The notes: generated by a model from the letters alone, not told the origin. 64,000 nt of DNA from Perognathus longimembris pacificus (GCF_023159225.1 NC_063184.1:19147528-19211527), one strand, 5' to 3'. Shown: positions 1 through 11,294, counted from the stretch's first letter. Program-made: numbers and translations.

Positions 1-265
1 GGACTGCAGAGGTACAGTGTCATTTTGGTCACACGCTGTGGCGTGCCCATCATGGCTGGCATTGGTCTTGGCCCCCTGTCATCTGAGCAGCATTTGTGTA
101 ATGTGCCCCCCACCCCTCTCCATTCCGCACTCTGTAAGGAAGCCAGCATGCATTGCTTCATCGAAGGCCCAGGAATCACACACCATCTCTTAAGGACACA
201 TCAACTGCACCATTCATTAGTTGGAATTTCTCTGCATAGACTTGTTATTTATGTTAGTTCATGGT
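1..265. other. No gene recognised
   Basis: I see no splice-flanked reading frame, RNA gene or recognisable repeat here. The 105-residue frame at 25-342 runs into a SINE remnant and does not resemble a protein I know. Confidence 0.5.
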
Positions 266-372
266 TGGATTTTTGTGTGTGTTTGTCAGTTGTGGACCTT
301 GAACTCAAGGCCCGGGCACTGTCCCTGAGCTCTCTTGCTTAACACTAGTGATCTACCACTTTGAGCCATAAC
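266..372 (-). mobile_element. Geo-type SINE 3' fragment
   Basis: The antisense Geo signature is visible: a GT-rich tail, then cttgaactcaaggcc, gggcactgtccctgagc and taccactttgagcc. The head is absent, so this is a 5'-truncated old copy. The GT-rich start is the degenerate tail. Confidence 0.7.
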
Positions 373-484
373 ACTATTTATGTTATAGTTATTTAATAAC
401 TCAAGGCTCTCATATTGCTCAAATCATTTCAGGTTTGCTCACTGGGAGTTCTTTCAGGTGGCCCTTATAACACCTTGATATATC

Positions 485-832
485 TCCACAAGTGTGTGTT
501 TGTGTGTGTGCGTGTGTGTAGGGTGTATACGATATGGTGTGTGACATATGGTGTTTGTGTGGTGTATTTGTGGTGTGGTTTGTGATACGTGTAGTTTGTG
601 TGGGGTATATGTATGTGTGGTTTGTGTGTGATGTGAATGGTGTGTGTATGTGTGTCCGGTGTGATGTGTATGTGTCATGTGTATGATGTGCGTGGTATGA
701 GCTGTGCTGTGGCCTATGTGTGTGAGGTGTGTGTGTGTGTTGTGTGTGTTGTATATGTCTGTCATGTGCATGCAGTAGGATGTGTGTGGTATTAGTGTGT
801 GGTGTGATGTGTGTGACATGGTGTGTGAGCAC
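485..832. repeat. Degenerate (TG)n-rich tract
   Basis: About 350 bp of TG runs broken by gtat, gtga and gtgg units. It produces His/Thr-rich and Cys/Val-rich chance frames on the two strands. The degeneracy suggests an old microsatellite. Confidence 0.9.
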
Positions 833-1070
833 TTCCTTAGTTGCTGGCACTATAAGATGGCCCACACTCATTTCCTGTAATTCTTGGATCAGTCCTAGGA
901 TCAGTCATGTCCCCAAGAAGTCCTGTTCTTTTTTCCATACACTTACAGTACTCTGTTCTAGGGTCAACATTTTATTTTATTGATGAATTGCAAGACTTCT
1001 TTATATATAAGATAAAAGTCTGCAATGATAAGTGCAAAGATAATTTATAAATGTTTTCCCACTGTGTCTT

Positions 1071-1136
1071 TTCTTTTCTTCTTCTTCTTCTTCTCCTTCT
1101 CCTTCTCCTTCTCCTTCTCCTTCCCCTTCTTCTTCT
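1071..1136. repeat. (CTT)n/(CTCCTT)n tract at a SINE tail
   Basis: Alternating cttctt and ctccttctc units directly abut the tail side of the antisense SINE that follows. It probably grew from the SINE's 3' tail. Confidence 0.85.
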
Positions 1137-1295
1137 TGTCATGGGCGCTGTCCCTGAACTCTTCAGCTCAAGGCTAGTGGTTTACTGGAAATAGGAGTCT
1201 CAGGAACATTTCTAGCCAGGCTGGCTTTGAACTGCAATCCTCAGATCTCAGCTTCCTGAGTAGGTAGGTTTACAGGTGTGAGCCACTGGCGCCCT
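1137..1295 (-). mobile_element. B1-headed Geo SINE, internally deleted
   Basis: Read antisense, it shows a Geo end (gggcgctgtccctgaact, ctcaaggctagtgg) and then a B1/7SL-like head (ctggctttgaactgcaatcc, gtgagccactggcgccc). The middle is shorter than in complete copies at other sites, so it carries an internal deletion. Confidence 0.8.
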
Positions 1296-1359
1296 GCTCA
1301 ATTTTTTTTTTTGAGGATTTGTTATTGGGGATTTAATTTTCTTTTATTTATTGTCAAAA

Positions 1360-1472
1360 CCAGCTCGATTTTTTTTAAAAATACAGGTTCTCTGTATGTA
1401 GCTACACCTGATCCTACCTTAGCCTTCCAAGTGCTGGGATTACAGGTGTATGGCATCATGTCTGGTAACTTT
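1360..1472 (-). mobile_element. B1-like SINE monomer
   Basis: The antisense B1 landmarks ttccaagtgctgggatt and acaggtgtatggcatcatg are clear. No Geo part is visible. It is diverged, and the 5' part of the monomer is poorly preserved. Confidence 0.65.
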
Positions 1473-1870
1473 CAAATTTTGATGTAGTCCAGTGTTCCAT
1501 ACTTTTCTTTTGTTATTTGTGCTCTTTCTTGGTGTCATGTTGAAAAAAACCATTGCCAGCTCACAGCGATGAATGCCTTCATATTTTCTTCTGGCGTTTT
1601 ATAGCTTTAGTTTTAGGTCTTAGTTCCCTGTATTGTTAATTTCTGGGTTTGAGGTATTGGTCCAACTTCATTCTTTTGCATATGGGTATCGAATTGCCCA
1701 CCATCACTAATGAAAGTATTCTTTTCCCATTGAATTGGCTTCACATCCTTGTCAAAAATGTGAAGTTTGATTTCTGGGTTCTCAATTCTGTTCCACTAAA
1801 AGATATGTCTGTCCTTAAACCAGTATATCACTGTGCTGTCTGGCAAAGTTTGGCTGTAATACCATTAATA

Positions 1871-2954
1871 TCATGCATTTACCTAGTCCTCTTGCTGACT
1901 TGTGACAGGCTAGCCAGGTGATTCAGCCACAGCTGTCCTGATTTTGTTGTGCTCCAAATTATTCCTTCACCACAAAAGGAAGATAGGTGACATACAGGAG
2001 CCATGAACTCTCTCCAGAGCATAGTGACATGCTGTGACATTGGCCAGATGTCAACTGAGCGGCCCTAAGTTGACACAGAGTCACTCGCAGGATAAAGGGG
2101 GGAGGGGCATTTGGGTGTAAAACAAAACTCCTGCTAAGTTTGTTATCTCTGAGAAGCTTCTGGAGACATAGCCAGAGAGGAACAGGAAATGTCACTCCAC
2201 TCCTGAGTCCTTCCTGTTCACTCTGCTCCTGGTAAATGCTCTGTGAGGTCTCCAGGAGTGCGAAGTGGCCACAACTCTTGGTGTCTAGAGAAACCAACCC
2301 ATTGAAAGGGATGCCCTACAAGATCACTTAAAGACACCTTCTAGCAAGACACTTGTGCCATGGTGTGTATCTGAAAGCAAGAATCTCTTAGATGTATTGA
2401 ATCGTCAGCTCCATGGGCTAGCGTTTTACTCATGTTGATCAACTAAGCGTTGTAAGCTTGGACTTGAAGGTATGAATCAATGGTATTGTGGCACCCTCTC
2501 AAGCTTCAGGCCCTGAGTTCAAAGCCCAGCATTGTAAAAAAAAAAATAGATTTCAAGTTTAACTTTTACTTTCATTGTCCTCAGACAATAACTTGGCTAT
2601 CTTGAGGAAGATGGTCTATGGGGACCCAGGTGTTAGTTGGGCATGTTGATTATTCTAGAGCCTCAGCTGCAAAATATCAAAAGCTTGACTCTTCAAATAT
2701 ATCACTTAGTCACAAGCCATAATGGCTTCAACGGTGGTGCGAAGTTGAGCCCAAGCAAATATTTATAATTGACAGCGAATGCGTGAGCAGGGTGCTAAGG
2801 AAGGAAGCACTGCTCTTCTCTACCGCAAACATTAGCTCTTGTTTGGGATAACTGTCAAGTTGACAGTGTAGATGAGAAGTGACAGAACACTGGCAAAGAG
2901 CCAAAGAAGAGAGGACTATTAAAAACTTGTATAGCTTTTCATATTTCTATTTCT
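1871..2954. other. No gene recognised
   Basis: This is mostly unique-looking sequence. A short tail-like stretch at about 2500-2545 (gccctgagttcaaagcccagc followed by an A run) looks like the 3' end of an old dID or Geo SINE. The 112-residue minus frame at 1959-2297 has no recognisable domain. Confidence 0.5.
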
Positions 2955-3186
2955 TTATTATTATTACTATTTATTTATTTATTTATTTATTTTGGCCAGT
3001 CCTGGGCCTTGGACTCAGGGCCTGAGCACTGTCCCTGGCTTCTTTTTGCTCAAGGCTAGCACTCTGCCACTTGAGCCACAGCGCCACTTCTGGCCGTTTT
3101 CTGTATATGTGGTGCTGGGGAATCGAACCCAGGGCCTCATGTATACGAGGCAAGCTCTCTCGCCACTAGGCCATATCCCCAGCCCC
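2955..3186 (-). mobile_element. IDL-Geo SINE, full length
   Basis: Antisense copy with a (TTTA)n tail, the Geo monomer (ggccagtcctgggccttgg onward) and the ID-like head ending ggccatatccccagcccc. The B box is visible as the complement of ggttcgattcc. Perfect 15-bp target-site duplications, catatttctatttct, lie at 2940-2954 and 3187-3201, which fixes both ends. Confidence 0.95.
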
Positions 3187-3341
3187 CATATTTCTATTTC
3201 TAAATGCAATTGTGAGTGTTAGCAGAGATTTGGGCTTAGAGGACTGAAACCGACTTGGATTTATATGTACATTTGGGTTTTGAAGTTGTTATTCAAACAG
3301 GAAGCCAAGCTGATGACATCTCATTGATTCAGGTGGACTTT

Positions 3342-3477
3342 TTCTTTCTTTATTTTAATTTTTTTTTTGAGATAGATTCTTACTACATAGTTCAGGCTCT
3401 CCTTGAACTTGTGAACCTCTTGACTCAGCCTCCCTAGTTGTTGGGAGTATAGGTGCATAGTGTCATGCGCAGCTCAG
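3342..3477 (-). mobile_element. B1-like SINE monomer
   Basis: Antisense B1/7SL-like monomer with a T-rich start, a gagatagattcttac-type start and the motif ctcagcctccctagttg. There is no Geo part. Confidence 0.75.
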
Positions 3478-3712
3478 GTGGATATGGTTAATTAAATGGT
3501 GGACTTGGAGATTAGATGTATACATAAAAGAAACATTTTGGTTTTTCCATTTGTGCTTGCATACTGTAATTATTCATATCTATTTGTTCAATAACGAGGT
3601 GACTTTATACAGCTGTGCAATCTCTGTTTGACTTGCTGATAACACTACTTTTTAATTGTGCTATTGGCTTGATTGACGTCTCAGCATCCAAAAAGGTGGC
3701 AGTTGTAACAGT

Positions 3713-3959
3713 TCTTTGTGTGTGTGTGTGTACCAGTATGGGGGCTTGAACTCAGAGCCTGGGCACTGTCCCTGAGCTTTATGCTCAAGGCTGGTGCTGT
3801 ACCACTTGAACCACACAGCTCTACTTCCAACCTTTTGGTGTTTAACTAGAGACGAAAGCTTCACAGACTTTCCTGCCTGGAGCTGGCTTCAAACCATGAT
3901 CCTCACATCTCAGCCTCCAGAGTAGTAGAATTATGGGTGTGCGCCACCAGTGCTCAGCT
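3713..3959 (-). mobile_element. B1-Geo composite SINE
   Basis: Antisense element with a (TG)n tail, Geo (cttgaactcagagcctgggc, ctcaaggctggtg) and then a B1-like head (ggcttcaaaccatgatcc, gcgccaccagtgctcagc). The head-Geo order is the same as in the other composite copies in this window. Confidence 0.88.
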
Positions 3960-3977
3960 ACGGTGACCATTCTTCAG

Positions 3978-5107
3978 AGCAGAGTTGAGCCAGCCCCTTT
4001 CCTTGGTGATGCTTTTGTGCCTGGCCCTCTCCGATGCTGAACCTGCCCTGCCTTCAGAGCAACACATTAGCAGCAAGAAAGCCCCAAATGCCCAGCCACG
4101 CTCTATAAGCCAATGTGTGTGCCACCATGGAGAAATCCCGAGCTTGGCTTAGCTTGCAGCTTGGGCAGTGACCCGCCCACTTGCCCTGATTGGCCAGTGG
4201 GTGTTGGCCTCATGTGTCAGTGGGTCACTAAGCAGACAGGAGCTGCTGGGAAAGCAGGCATCGGATCCCAGGTTTCCCGAGGAAAACGCTGCACTGGGCT
4301 GTGTACCCCTAGCACTGCTGCTTTCCTTTGCGCTCCGGGGCACTGCCTCCTCCCTGAGTGTGGGTGTGGGTCTCTAACAGCAGTGCAGGCCATGGTTTAT
4401 AGGGAGGCAGCTCAAGGCTCCTCTCTTGGGGGTTTATCATGTGCCCAGCCCTCTGCTCAGGAAACAGATGTGTTAGTGAGTCCTTCTGACTGGACGCTGG
4501 GTCACAGAGATAGAGGAGCTACAATTCCTGTGCTGATTTCTCCTGTTTTAACTACTTGGCTTAACTACTACTGGGCCAGTGCTTGTATGCCCAGCAAGAG
4601 CCCGATATGTCCCAGGGTGCCTGGCGAAGATGGGTGTCTATGCTCATTGTCATCTGGTGGTGTATTCTGCATAGAGGGACATCTAGCAGAATGGTCTTCT
4701 CGTTATTTTTGAGCCTAGCTACTTGCAGCGACATAGTTACTCAAGTGAGTTTCTCAGAATACCAGGACCTAACAAAGTCACCATTGGCTAGCTCAGTCAG
4801 AGAGGATGTTGGCAGGGCCTCTCCCTTCCACCTTCCTGGTCTTCTACCCTGCCACAGAGGCCAGGCCTCTTCCTCCACCTCCTCCCGACACCTCTCCACA
4901 GGAGCCCAAAGCCTCTCAGTGCTGACTCTCTACTGCCCCCAAGGGGGACTTCTGTCCTCAGAATGGGAATCAGGACACAAGTGCCCCTTTTCCTTCCTCA
5001 AGCCACACACAGCAGCTCTCTAGCCGGGCATCCTTGTCACTTCAGCCATTACTACCCCACTATAAGTCTTCCTTTATGTTTTTACTCTTACTCTTTGGCA
5101 TTATCTT
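3978..5107. other. Slightly GC-rich unique stretch, no gene recognised
   Basis: It contains a 199-residue + frame at 4113-4712, but that frame lacks recognisable domains, and overlapping frames of similar length run in other phases. I see no convincing splice sites bounding it. CpG is sparse, so it is not a CpG island. Confidence 0.45.
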
Positions 5108-5223
5108 TTTTTTTTTTGAGAAAGGCTCTTTCTAAGTTGTTGGGATTGGTCTCAAATTTGAGATCTCCTGCCTCAGCCTCCTAAGTAGCTCCTATGATCT
5201 TTGTGGTGGCCATGCTTGGCTTT
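5108..5223 (-). mobile_element. B1-like SINE monomer
   Basis: Antisense B1-like monomer: a T run, gagaaaggctctttct and then ctgcctcagcctcctaag. It is diverged and has no Geo half. Confidence 0.7.
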
Positions 5224-5698
5224 GCATTAGGTGTCTTTTTCTGTTTAATGAATTGTTGGATAACATAATGGCTTGAAAACAACGGATATTACTGTAGAGT
5301 GTCTGTGGGTCAGCAAGCTTTGAGGTGCTTATGAAGGGCTCCAATATCTTTCATGAAGTTGGTATCCATCTCTGGATGGGGCTACAGTGAAGTAACTGAG
5401 CTGCTGAGACTCTCATGGACAGCTTGTCAAGGGCTTCACTTGCCCTGGGCTTTGGGCTGCCTAAGTCAGCTCCTTGCCTTCTCCCTTGAGATGAGACAGG
5501 GGACGGATGGAGGTGAGGGAGGAGGGTTGCGAGGCTTTTCATGGCCTAATCTCAGACGTGCCATCCATTTCTTCTGGCACTTTCTCCTCATCATATTTGA
5601 GTCCAGTATGTCCTCTACTTTGGAACAAGAATTCCAAAAAATGAACACAGCAGAAAGTGGGGACTATAGCTCTTATGGTCTATTCCCTACCCAGCAGC

Positions 5699-5700
<2 letters not shown>
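5224..5700. other. No gene recognised
   Basis: No repeat family or exon is apparent. The 141-residue + frame at 5353-5778 ends inside the (GT)n array and is judged a chance frame. Confidence 0.45.

Positions 5701-5701
<1 letters not shown>

Positions 5702-5757
<56 letters not shown>
5702..5757. repeat. (GT)28 microsatellite
   Basis: An uninterrupted run of GT dinucleotides of about 56 bp. Pure arrays of this length are usually polymorphic. Confidence 0.98.
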
Positions 5758-5760
<3 letters not shown>

Positions 5761-5784
5761 AGAAATTGTAGACACTAAAGATGC

Positions 5785-5885
5785 CATCTTAAAATGTAAA
5801 CCAGATTATGTCACTCACCTATACACAACTTCTCTATGGATTCCCAATGTCCAAGGTCCTTATTGTGACCATCAAGATGTCAAAG
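5785..5885 (+). mobile_element. Old LINE, L2-like fragment
   Basis: The stretch aaaccagattatgtcactca followed by a region resembling tctatggattcccaatg matches the pattern I associate with the 3' part of the mammalian L2 family. It is short and diverged. Confidence 0.45.
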
Positions 5886-5904
5886 TTCTGAACTTGTTTA
5901 CTTT

Positions 5905-5997
5905 CCTTGCTTCTTTCTTGACTGACTGACTGCCTTCTTTCCTTCTTTCCTTCTTTCCTCCCTTTCTTCCTCCCTCTTTCTCTCTTTCTTTCTTTAC
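5905..5997. repeat. Pyrimidine-rich (TTCC/TTTC)n tract
   Basis: An interrupted tract of cttt, cctt and ctcc units, preceded by three gact units. It yields a Lys/Arg/Glu-rich chance frame on the minus strand. Confidence 0.9.
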
Positions 5998-6074
5998 TTC
6001 GAAGTTTTTTTTCCTTCTCAAAGCCATTCACGTTAGAAAACAATTACTTTGTACTATCTGAAAGCCAGTTAAAA

Positions 6075-6153
6075 TAGGAAAACTCATTTGTAAGCCCTAA
6101 CATCCTCATCCTTAAAACCAAGTGGATATTCTCTCTAAGCAGCTATTGTAAAG
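6075..6153 (+). repeat. Segment duplicated at 8713-8790 (copy 1)
   Basis: About 65 bp from taggaaaactcatttgtaag to attctctctaag recur nearly identically 2.6 kb downstream in the same orientation. Only a few substitutions separate the copies, and similarity fades over the next ten bases. I do not recognise it as a known repeat. Confidence 0.8.
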
Positions 6154-6894
6154 TTGACTGAGATAATATCATCACAGCTGTAAATTTAGAGATTGATAGA
6201 CAGCAGAGCTCCTATAAATTGTTCTCATTATTGTACAAATGCATTGTTATAAGAAGGGAGAAAGTGAACAGCTCAATCCTCCACTATAATAGCGATCGAA
6301 GGAAGAAGTAATTCCAAAGAAATGACCAGCCAAAGAAAGGCCTAGCTGCTGCTGAGTTCATCGATGTGTACAACATTCAGCTTCAACCTATTGAACTATC
6401 ATGGTGTTTCTTGTCAAAATTACAACAAATTTAGTTATAGATCATATTGGCTTCTACTTGCAATTCATGAATGAGGGCAGCCTCCATGGTACAAAAGAGA
6501 ATGACATGACATAGCAGTGGGGTTTCTAAGAAGGGAACCAAGGAAGAGAACAGTAGAAAAAAGTTAGTAGATTATCAGCAAGCTTCTCCCAAGTTACTTT
6601 TCTCCAAAGGGTTAAAAGAGCTGACTCAGGTCGACTAGAATTTCCTGTTTTCAGGTCAGGAAAAATGGGTCTATTTGGAGAATCACTTGCTTCCTTAAAG
6701 TTTTAGACTGATTACACAGCATTTAGCTCAAGTGACTCCACTCTGGTTTGGTCTGATAGGTAGGGCGCTTGCAAGGAGCTCTGTCATTTCTCTTACTATA
6801 AGAATAATAACTTCTTTTCCTCAGAGCAAAGATTTCCTCTCTATGACCCATTTCTCTCCAGGCTTTGTTAATTTGGGATAGTAAAGGTTAGAGC
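6154..6894. other. No gene recognised
   Basis: AT-rich single-copy-looking sequence with no reading frame above 60 codons and no repeat that I recognise. Confidence 0.5.
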
Positions 6895-7095
6895 TCATTA
6901 TAGAGTAGAAAGGCATGGGTCCAATCTCTGCTTCAACCTTTTATTGGTTATATAAATACTTGCAAGCATCTGTGTTCTCATGTTTAAACTGATGATAAAA
7001 TGCCTTCTTGTCAGAGCTCTAGGGAAGATTAAAATAGATAACTTATGTAACAATGTCTAGCCTTTAGTAGAAGCTCAGTAGATAAAAGGTCTCTT
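6895..7095 (+). mobile_element. MIR SINE, ancient
   Basis: The typical MIR succession is present in diverged form: a stretch like gggtccaatctctgcttc, then gtgttctcatgtttaaactg, then gtctagcctttagtagaagc and ctcagtagataaaag. MIR is shared by all mammals, so this copy predates the rodent lineage. Confidence 0.75.
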
Positions 7096-8652
7096 CTCTC
7101 TCATCCCATGATTCATGATTTTATAAAGATCACAACAAATATTGTCATATTTTTAAGCAATCAAAAGAAAAAAGATGTTTGGATAATTGGAAGAGAAACT
7201 ATGTTTTATCTTTAAAAGTTCATGGATATTAATTTTTGATCATAAAATGTCTTCATACTTGTGTAACTTTAATCCTTTTCTATCTGTTGTCCAGTATTCT
7301 CCTAATAGCTATTTAGGGCCTCTGAAGGTGGTCAGGGAGCACAGGCTAATTTTAATATTACCATAGCAAAACATAATTAGAGAAGTAAATCTGCTGTGCT
7401 CAGATCACATTATTCATTACAAAGTCAATATGTGATATGGCTTTGAAGAGTCATTTGCAGCCTGATGTTGTTTGCCTCTTATCAGGGCTTTGCATGGGGC
7501 AAAGTGTTGGCTGAAGCAACAATCCATGGCTTCCTTTTGCTCATAAGGCAGTAATAATGAGTATGTTCTGGACTCTTCTCTGAGATGGCTGCTTTGGAAA
7601 TTCAGTAGAAAAGAAGGCCAAACTCCCAAAGAATTGCAAATACTATCCACTTTCCCAAAACCAAAAAATGTTGACCCAGGCACTCCTTCATTCATATCTG
7701 TTATCTTAGAGATCTCTAGAGAACCATCATTTTCAATTCTCTTCTTAGTTCACCACATATTATCTTAATTTCATTTCAAATTTCCTCTGACTCACCCAGT
7801 CTGATATGCCATATATTCATTTGAAATCAAATTAATTGTATGGCATTACGAAACTCTGATGGAAAATAGTTTCTGGAGATTTCAAGATGTGATAGCTTCA
7901 TGGGTGAGTGAGTGAATGAGTGAATGGATGAGTGCTGAGGAGAACTTTCTTGAATTTTCTCTGGAAGTACTTCAAGTTCACTTGCTCTGTTCCCTGTAGG
8001 GGGAGGTTTTGCTGTTTACTGTGAGTAAATACAACATATACATTATCTTGGAATTCAGTAATTAAGAGTGAAAGGTTTTCAAAAATGGTGGCACTGGGTT
8101 CCTGAGTTCCTGGGTTGAAGAGTCAGCACTGATTTATGATGCCAAACTCAAGGACAAAGTGGCAATAGTGAAGTTTTATTGAAAGGACATAACAGAGCTC
8201 CTGCATGGGCAGGGCAAGAGGGAAAACTCAAGCGCGGTGGGGATACAGGGGCTTCTTCTATGTTTGGGGTATAGATCTTACTTTTATAGTGAAAGATTGT
8301 TGGCAATATTTAACTTACCAATTCTTCTATAACTGGACTTGGTTGGAGGTTAGGTTCCTTTGTCTAAGCAGCAACATTGAAACTGGCTATTATTCTTTGA
8401 GAGTTTTTGCAAAATATGCTTTTAAAATATCACTGTTTGCAGGTGAATACCAGGAAGCTGAAACACATTTCTGTTAGGGAGCAGGGGTCAGGAGGGAGAA
8501 AGGAAGGGTGGGTAAATACAGTTATTATATTCAATGTACATATGAGAAAATGGAAAGATAAAGGAGAATGATGGAATGTATGGCATTGATCAACATACAC
8601 TGTACTTCTAAACTGATCTGTTAAATTGAAAATGCTGTACCACAACTTAACG
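7096..8652. other. No gene recognised
   Basis: AT-rich sequence with a small (GAGT/GAAT)n-like run at 7903-7934. A purine-rich stretch at about 8480-8660 could be an old retrotransposon 3' end, but I cannot assign it. Reading frames reach at most about 92 codons and show no domain. Confidence 0.4.
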
Positions 8653-8655
8653 ATC

Positions 8656-8704
8656 TGTCTATCTATCTATCTAGCTATCCATCATCTATCTATCCATCTA
8701 TAGA
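8656..8704. repeat. (CTAT)n microsatellite, interrupted
   Basis: Runs of ctat, with ccat interruptions, directly before the second copy of the duplicated segment at 8713. Confidence 0.92.
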
Positions 8705-8712
8705 TACATACA

Positions 8713-8790
8713 TAGGAAAACTCATTTGTAAGCCCCAATGTCCCCATCCTTAAAACCAAGTGGGTATTCTCTCTAAGGCTATGTAAGGCT
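8713..8790 (+). repeat. Segment duplicated from 6075-6153 (copy 2)
   Basis: Same orientation and nearly the same sequence as copy 1. It begins nine bases after the tetranucleotide array, which copy 1 lacks. Confidence 0.8.
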
Positions 8791-10100
8791 GTCTATGTAT
8801 AGATATGTGTAGATACATAAGCTATTTGCAAAACAGGACAAGGGAAAAGACAATCTTGCAAAATGTCTCCTTCTGGGTCTGCCAAACAGGGTCCTGTGTT
8901 TCTTGAGAAACAAATAGTATCTTAAGACCCATGACTTGACTAGGGGCACGGAAGGTTTCAACTCCTTACTTGCAGTTTCCTGACTAGAAGTTTGCTACCC
9001 AAGATGAAGGCCCTATGGTCTTAGTTTTACTAGGCCTTCCCTTTTTCACTACCTTTACATGCTGAAATTGGAAGGGATGAAAGCTCCAAGATGACAGCAG
9101 GAGCCTGCATTTGGGCTTCTCTTGGTTTGTCTTCTTAGCCCACGGAGAACTACCTACTCATGATGGTTTTTTCCTTCTTCTGTGTTCTTGAAATGTTATC
9201 GAAAGATCCCTCCTCCTTACCACCAGGCTCTCCAAGTCTGAGGACTGTAGTCTCCTCTTCGTGGCAGCCACACTCTGCTTCCCAGAAGTCTGGACCACTG
9301 CAGAGACGAAAGCACTCCACTGCCTTCCTATGAGCTACTACATACACAGCAGCCTCAGGAAGGGCAGACGTGGCTGAGACATTAGCACAGGGCTTCAAGG
9401 CTGGAGACATTTGCTAAAGTGGCCATGAGGGGGCTCAGAGGCACTGTTGTTCCCAAGAGTAGCTGGTTTCGTGGACCCTTTCCTCCCCCTCATTCTTCTC
9501 CCCGTTTTTTTTTTTTTTTTCTTCTCATTGGCATTGTGATCTTCAGGAAATTCCACGAAGGGAGAGAGGCAATGTAAGGAGGATACACTCATCTCTTGTT
9601 GGAGCAACTGGTAATGGAGGGAGCATTACACAGGGAGAATCTACTTGATTGCTTAACCACAGGACCCCCTGGCTCCCACAGTTTGGCACCATGGGCAGCT
9701 GGGAGTTCATGGCACACTGAAGCTTCAAGAAGGCCAGCCAGGCTTTTGCCTTTGAGTATCCACTGAGGGGTAGAACCCAGCGAAGGCAACAGGAGTTCTC
9801 ACAAGCCAGAGCTTGCTTAGGAGGAGAGTGGCCCAGCAGTGGAGCGGGAAATGAATGGCAAACAGTGCTGGTGTCTCTCGTCAGAGACAGACAGCTCTGT
9901 TTCTCCTACCACAGTCTGTAAATATACTCGATGGAATCTCTGTCTGAAATCTCTAATGCATCTGGAAGAGAGACATAGCTCTCTGGTCTCTTGTCACCTT
10001 GCTTAATTTAACTTATTGAATTCTCTTGCTGAATATTTTTCAACAGTTTCTTCAGTGTTTTCCAAATATTCATCATACTTAATTAAAACAGTGAAGACTT
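8791..10100. other. No gene recognised
   Basis: Moderate GC with short overlapping frames on the minus strand (60-86 codons), none with a domain that I recognise. A T run of about 16 at 9506-9521 is the only simple-sequence feature. Confidence 0.45.
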
Positions 10101-10361
10101 TTTTGTTTTTTGTTTTTTTGCCAGTCCCGGGGCTTGAACTCAGGGACTGGGCTCTGTCCCTGAGGGTTTTTTTCTTCTCAAGGCTAGTACTCTACCACTT
10201 GAGCCACTTTACCACTTGAACCAAAGCTTCGCTTCTGGCTTTTGATGCTGAATTGGAGATTAAGAATCTCATGACCTTTTGCCTGGGCTGGCTTTGAACC
10301 ACTTCAGAAATTAGCCTCTTGAGTAGCCAAGATTATAGATGTAAGCCACCAGCACTTGACT
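10101..10361 (-). mobile_element. B1-Geo composite SINE
   Basis: Antisense element: T-rich tail, Geo (cagtcccggggcttgaactc, aaggctagtactctaccac), a repeated accacttgaacc module, then the B1-like head ending taagccaccagcacttgact. The module taccacttgagcc occurs twice in a row, which points to a small internal duplication. Confidence 0.88.
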
Positions 10362-10373
10362 TTCTTCCCTTTT

Positions 10374-10593
10374 TTATGTTTTTTTTTTTTTTTTTTTTTT
10401 TTTTTGCCAGTCCTGGAGCTTGAATTCTGGGCCTGAGCACTGTTCCCATCTTCCTTTTGCTCAAGGCTAGCACTCTACCACTTGAGCCACAGTGCCCCTT
10501 CTGGCTTTTTCGGTATATGTGGTGCTGAGGAATCAAACCCAGGGCCTCATGTATACAAGACAAGCACTCTAACACTAGGCCATATTCCCAGCC
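10374..10593 (-). mobile_element. IDL-Geo SINE
   Basis: Antisense element with a T run of about 25, the Geo monomer and the ID-like head ending ggccatattcccagccc. Flanks share cttcccttttt at 10364-10374 and 10594-10604, consistent with a target-site duplication. It is more diverged than the pure-tailed copies. Confidence 0.92.
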
Positions 10594-10714
10594 CTTCCCT
10601 TTTTAAACTAATTTTTTAAAATGATATTCTCAAGTTATATAGGTTTCGTAGTTATCAAACTTATTCAAATATACTGTAGAAAAATTTGAAATCAAAGTAA
10701 TTAAGAAAATTCAT

Positions 10715-10930
10715 GGGGGCTGGGGATATAGCCTAGTGGCAAGAGTGCCTGCCTCGGATACACGAGGCCCTAGGTTCGATTCCCCAGCACCACATATACA
10801 GAAAACGGCCAGAAGCGGCGCTGTGGCTCAAGTGGCAGAGTGCTAGCCTTGAGCGGGAAGAAGCCAGGGACAGTGCTCAGGCCCTGAGTCCAAGGCCCAG
10901 GACTGGCCAAAAAAAAAAAAAAAAAAAAAA
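10715..10930 (+). mobile_element. IDL-Geo SINE, young subfamily
   Basis: Sense copy with A box tagcctagtggc, B box ggttcgattcc, the subfamily marks ctcggatacacgagg and gagcgggaagaag, and a pure A tail. Perfect 12-bp duplications aagaaaattcat lie at 10703-10714 and 10931-10942. The pure tail and perfect duplication indicate a recent insertion. Confidence 0.97.
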
Positions 10931-11093
10931 AAGAAAATTCATATTCTTCTCGCTTAAAAACAAGCAATCCAACATTGTTGTTTTCCTTCCAGTCTATTTC
11001 TGCATGGACAGATTATATCCAGACCATAATATAACAAGTTACTTTAGGTAACTGTTAGGTTGTACTGCTCTAACAGTTTCTAATGTTTTCTTT

Positions 11094-11294
11094 TTTTTTT
11101 TGGCCAGTCCTGGGCCTTGGACTCAGGGCCTGAGCACTGTCCCTGGCTGCTTCCCGCTCAAGGCTAGCACTCTGCCACCTGAGCCACAGCGCCCCTTCTG
11201 GCCGTTTTCCATATATGTGGTGCTGGGGAATCGAACCAAGAGCTTCATGTGTAGGAGGCAAGCACTCTTGCCGCTAGGCCATATTCCCAGCCCC
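11094..11294 (-). mobile_element. IDL-Geo SINE, variant head
   Basis: Antisense full copy. The head carries gagcttcatgtgtaggagg in place of the usual tatacgagg region, a variant shared with the copy at 58384. Perfect 14-bp duplications ctaatgttttcttt lie at 11080-11093 and 11295-11308. Confidence 0.95.

Larger units (their letters stand above)
945..1870 (-). mobile_element. Old L1 ORF2 fragment, interrupted by SINEs
   Basis: The + strand at 945-1070 and again at 1490-1870 reads as the reverse complement of the L1 ORF2 region downstream of the reverse transcriptase. Examples are the motifs catatgggtatcgaattgcc and tgaattggcttcaca. The two parts are separated by SINE-derived sequence at about 1071-1480. 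It has no reading frame of useful length, so it is an old dead copy. Confidence 0.7.

Noticed and set aside
419..871. His/Thr-rich frame of 150 codons
   Set aside because: It is the translation of the degenerate (TG)n tract.
4113..4712. 199-codon plus frame
   Set aside because: Overlapping frames of similar length, no domain, and no exon borders that I can support.
8480..8660. Possible L1 3' end
   Set aside because: Purine-rich order is similar to the one at 16.2-16.6 kb in reverse, but without an A tail or target-site duplication.
10715..10800. tRNA gene suggested by A and B boxes
   Set aside because: The boxes belong to the ID-like head of the SINE. No complete cloverleaf or discrete tRNA end is present, and the same sequence recurs in many copies.
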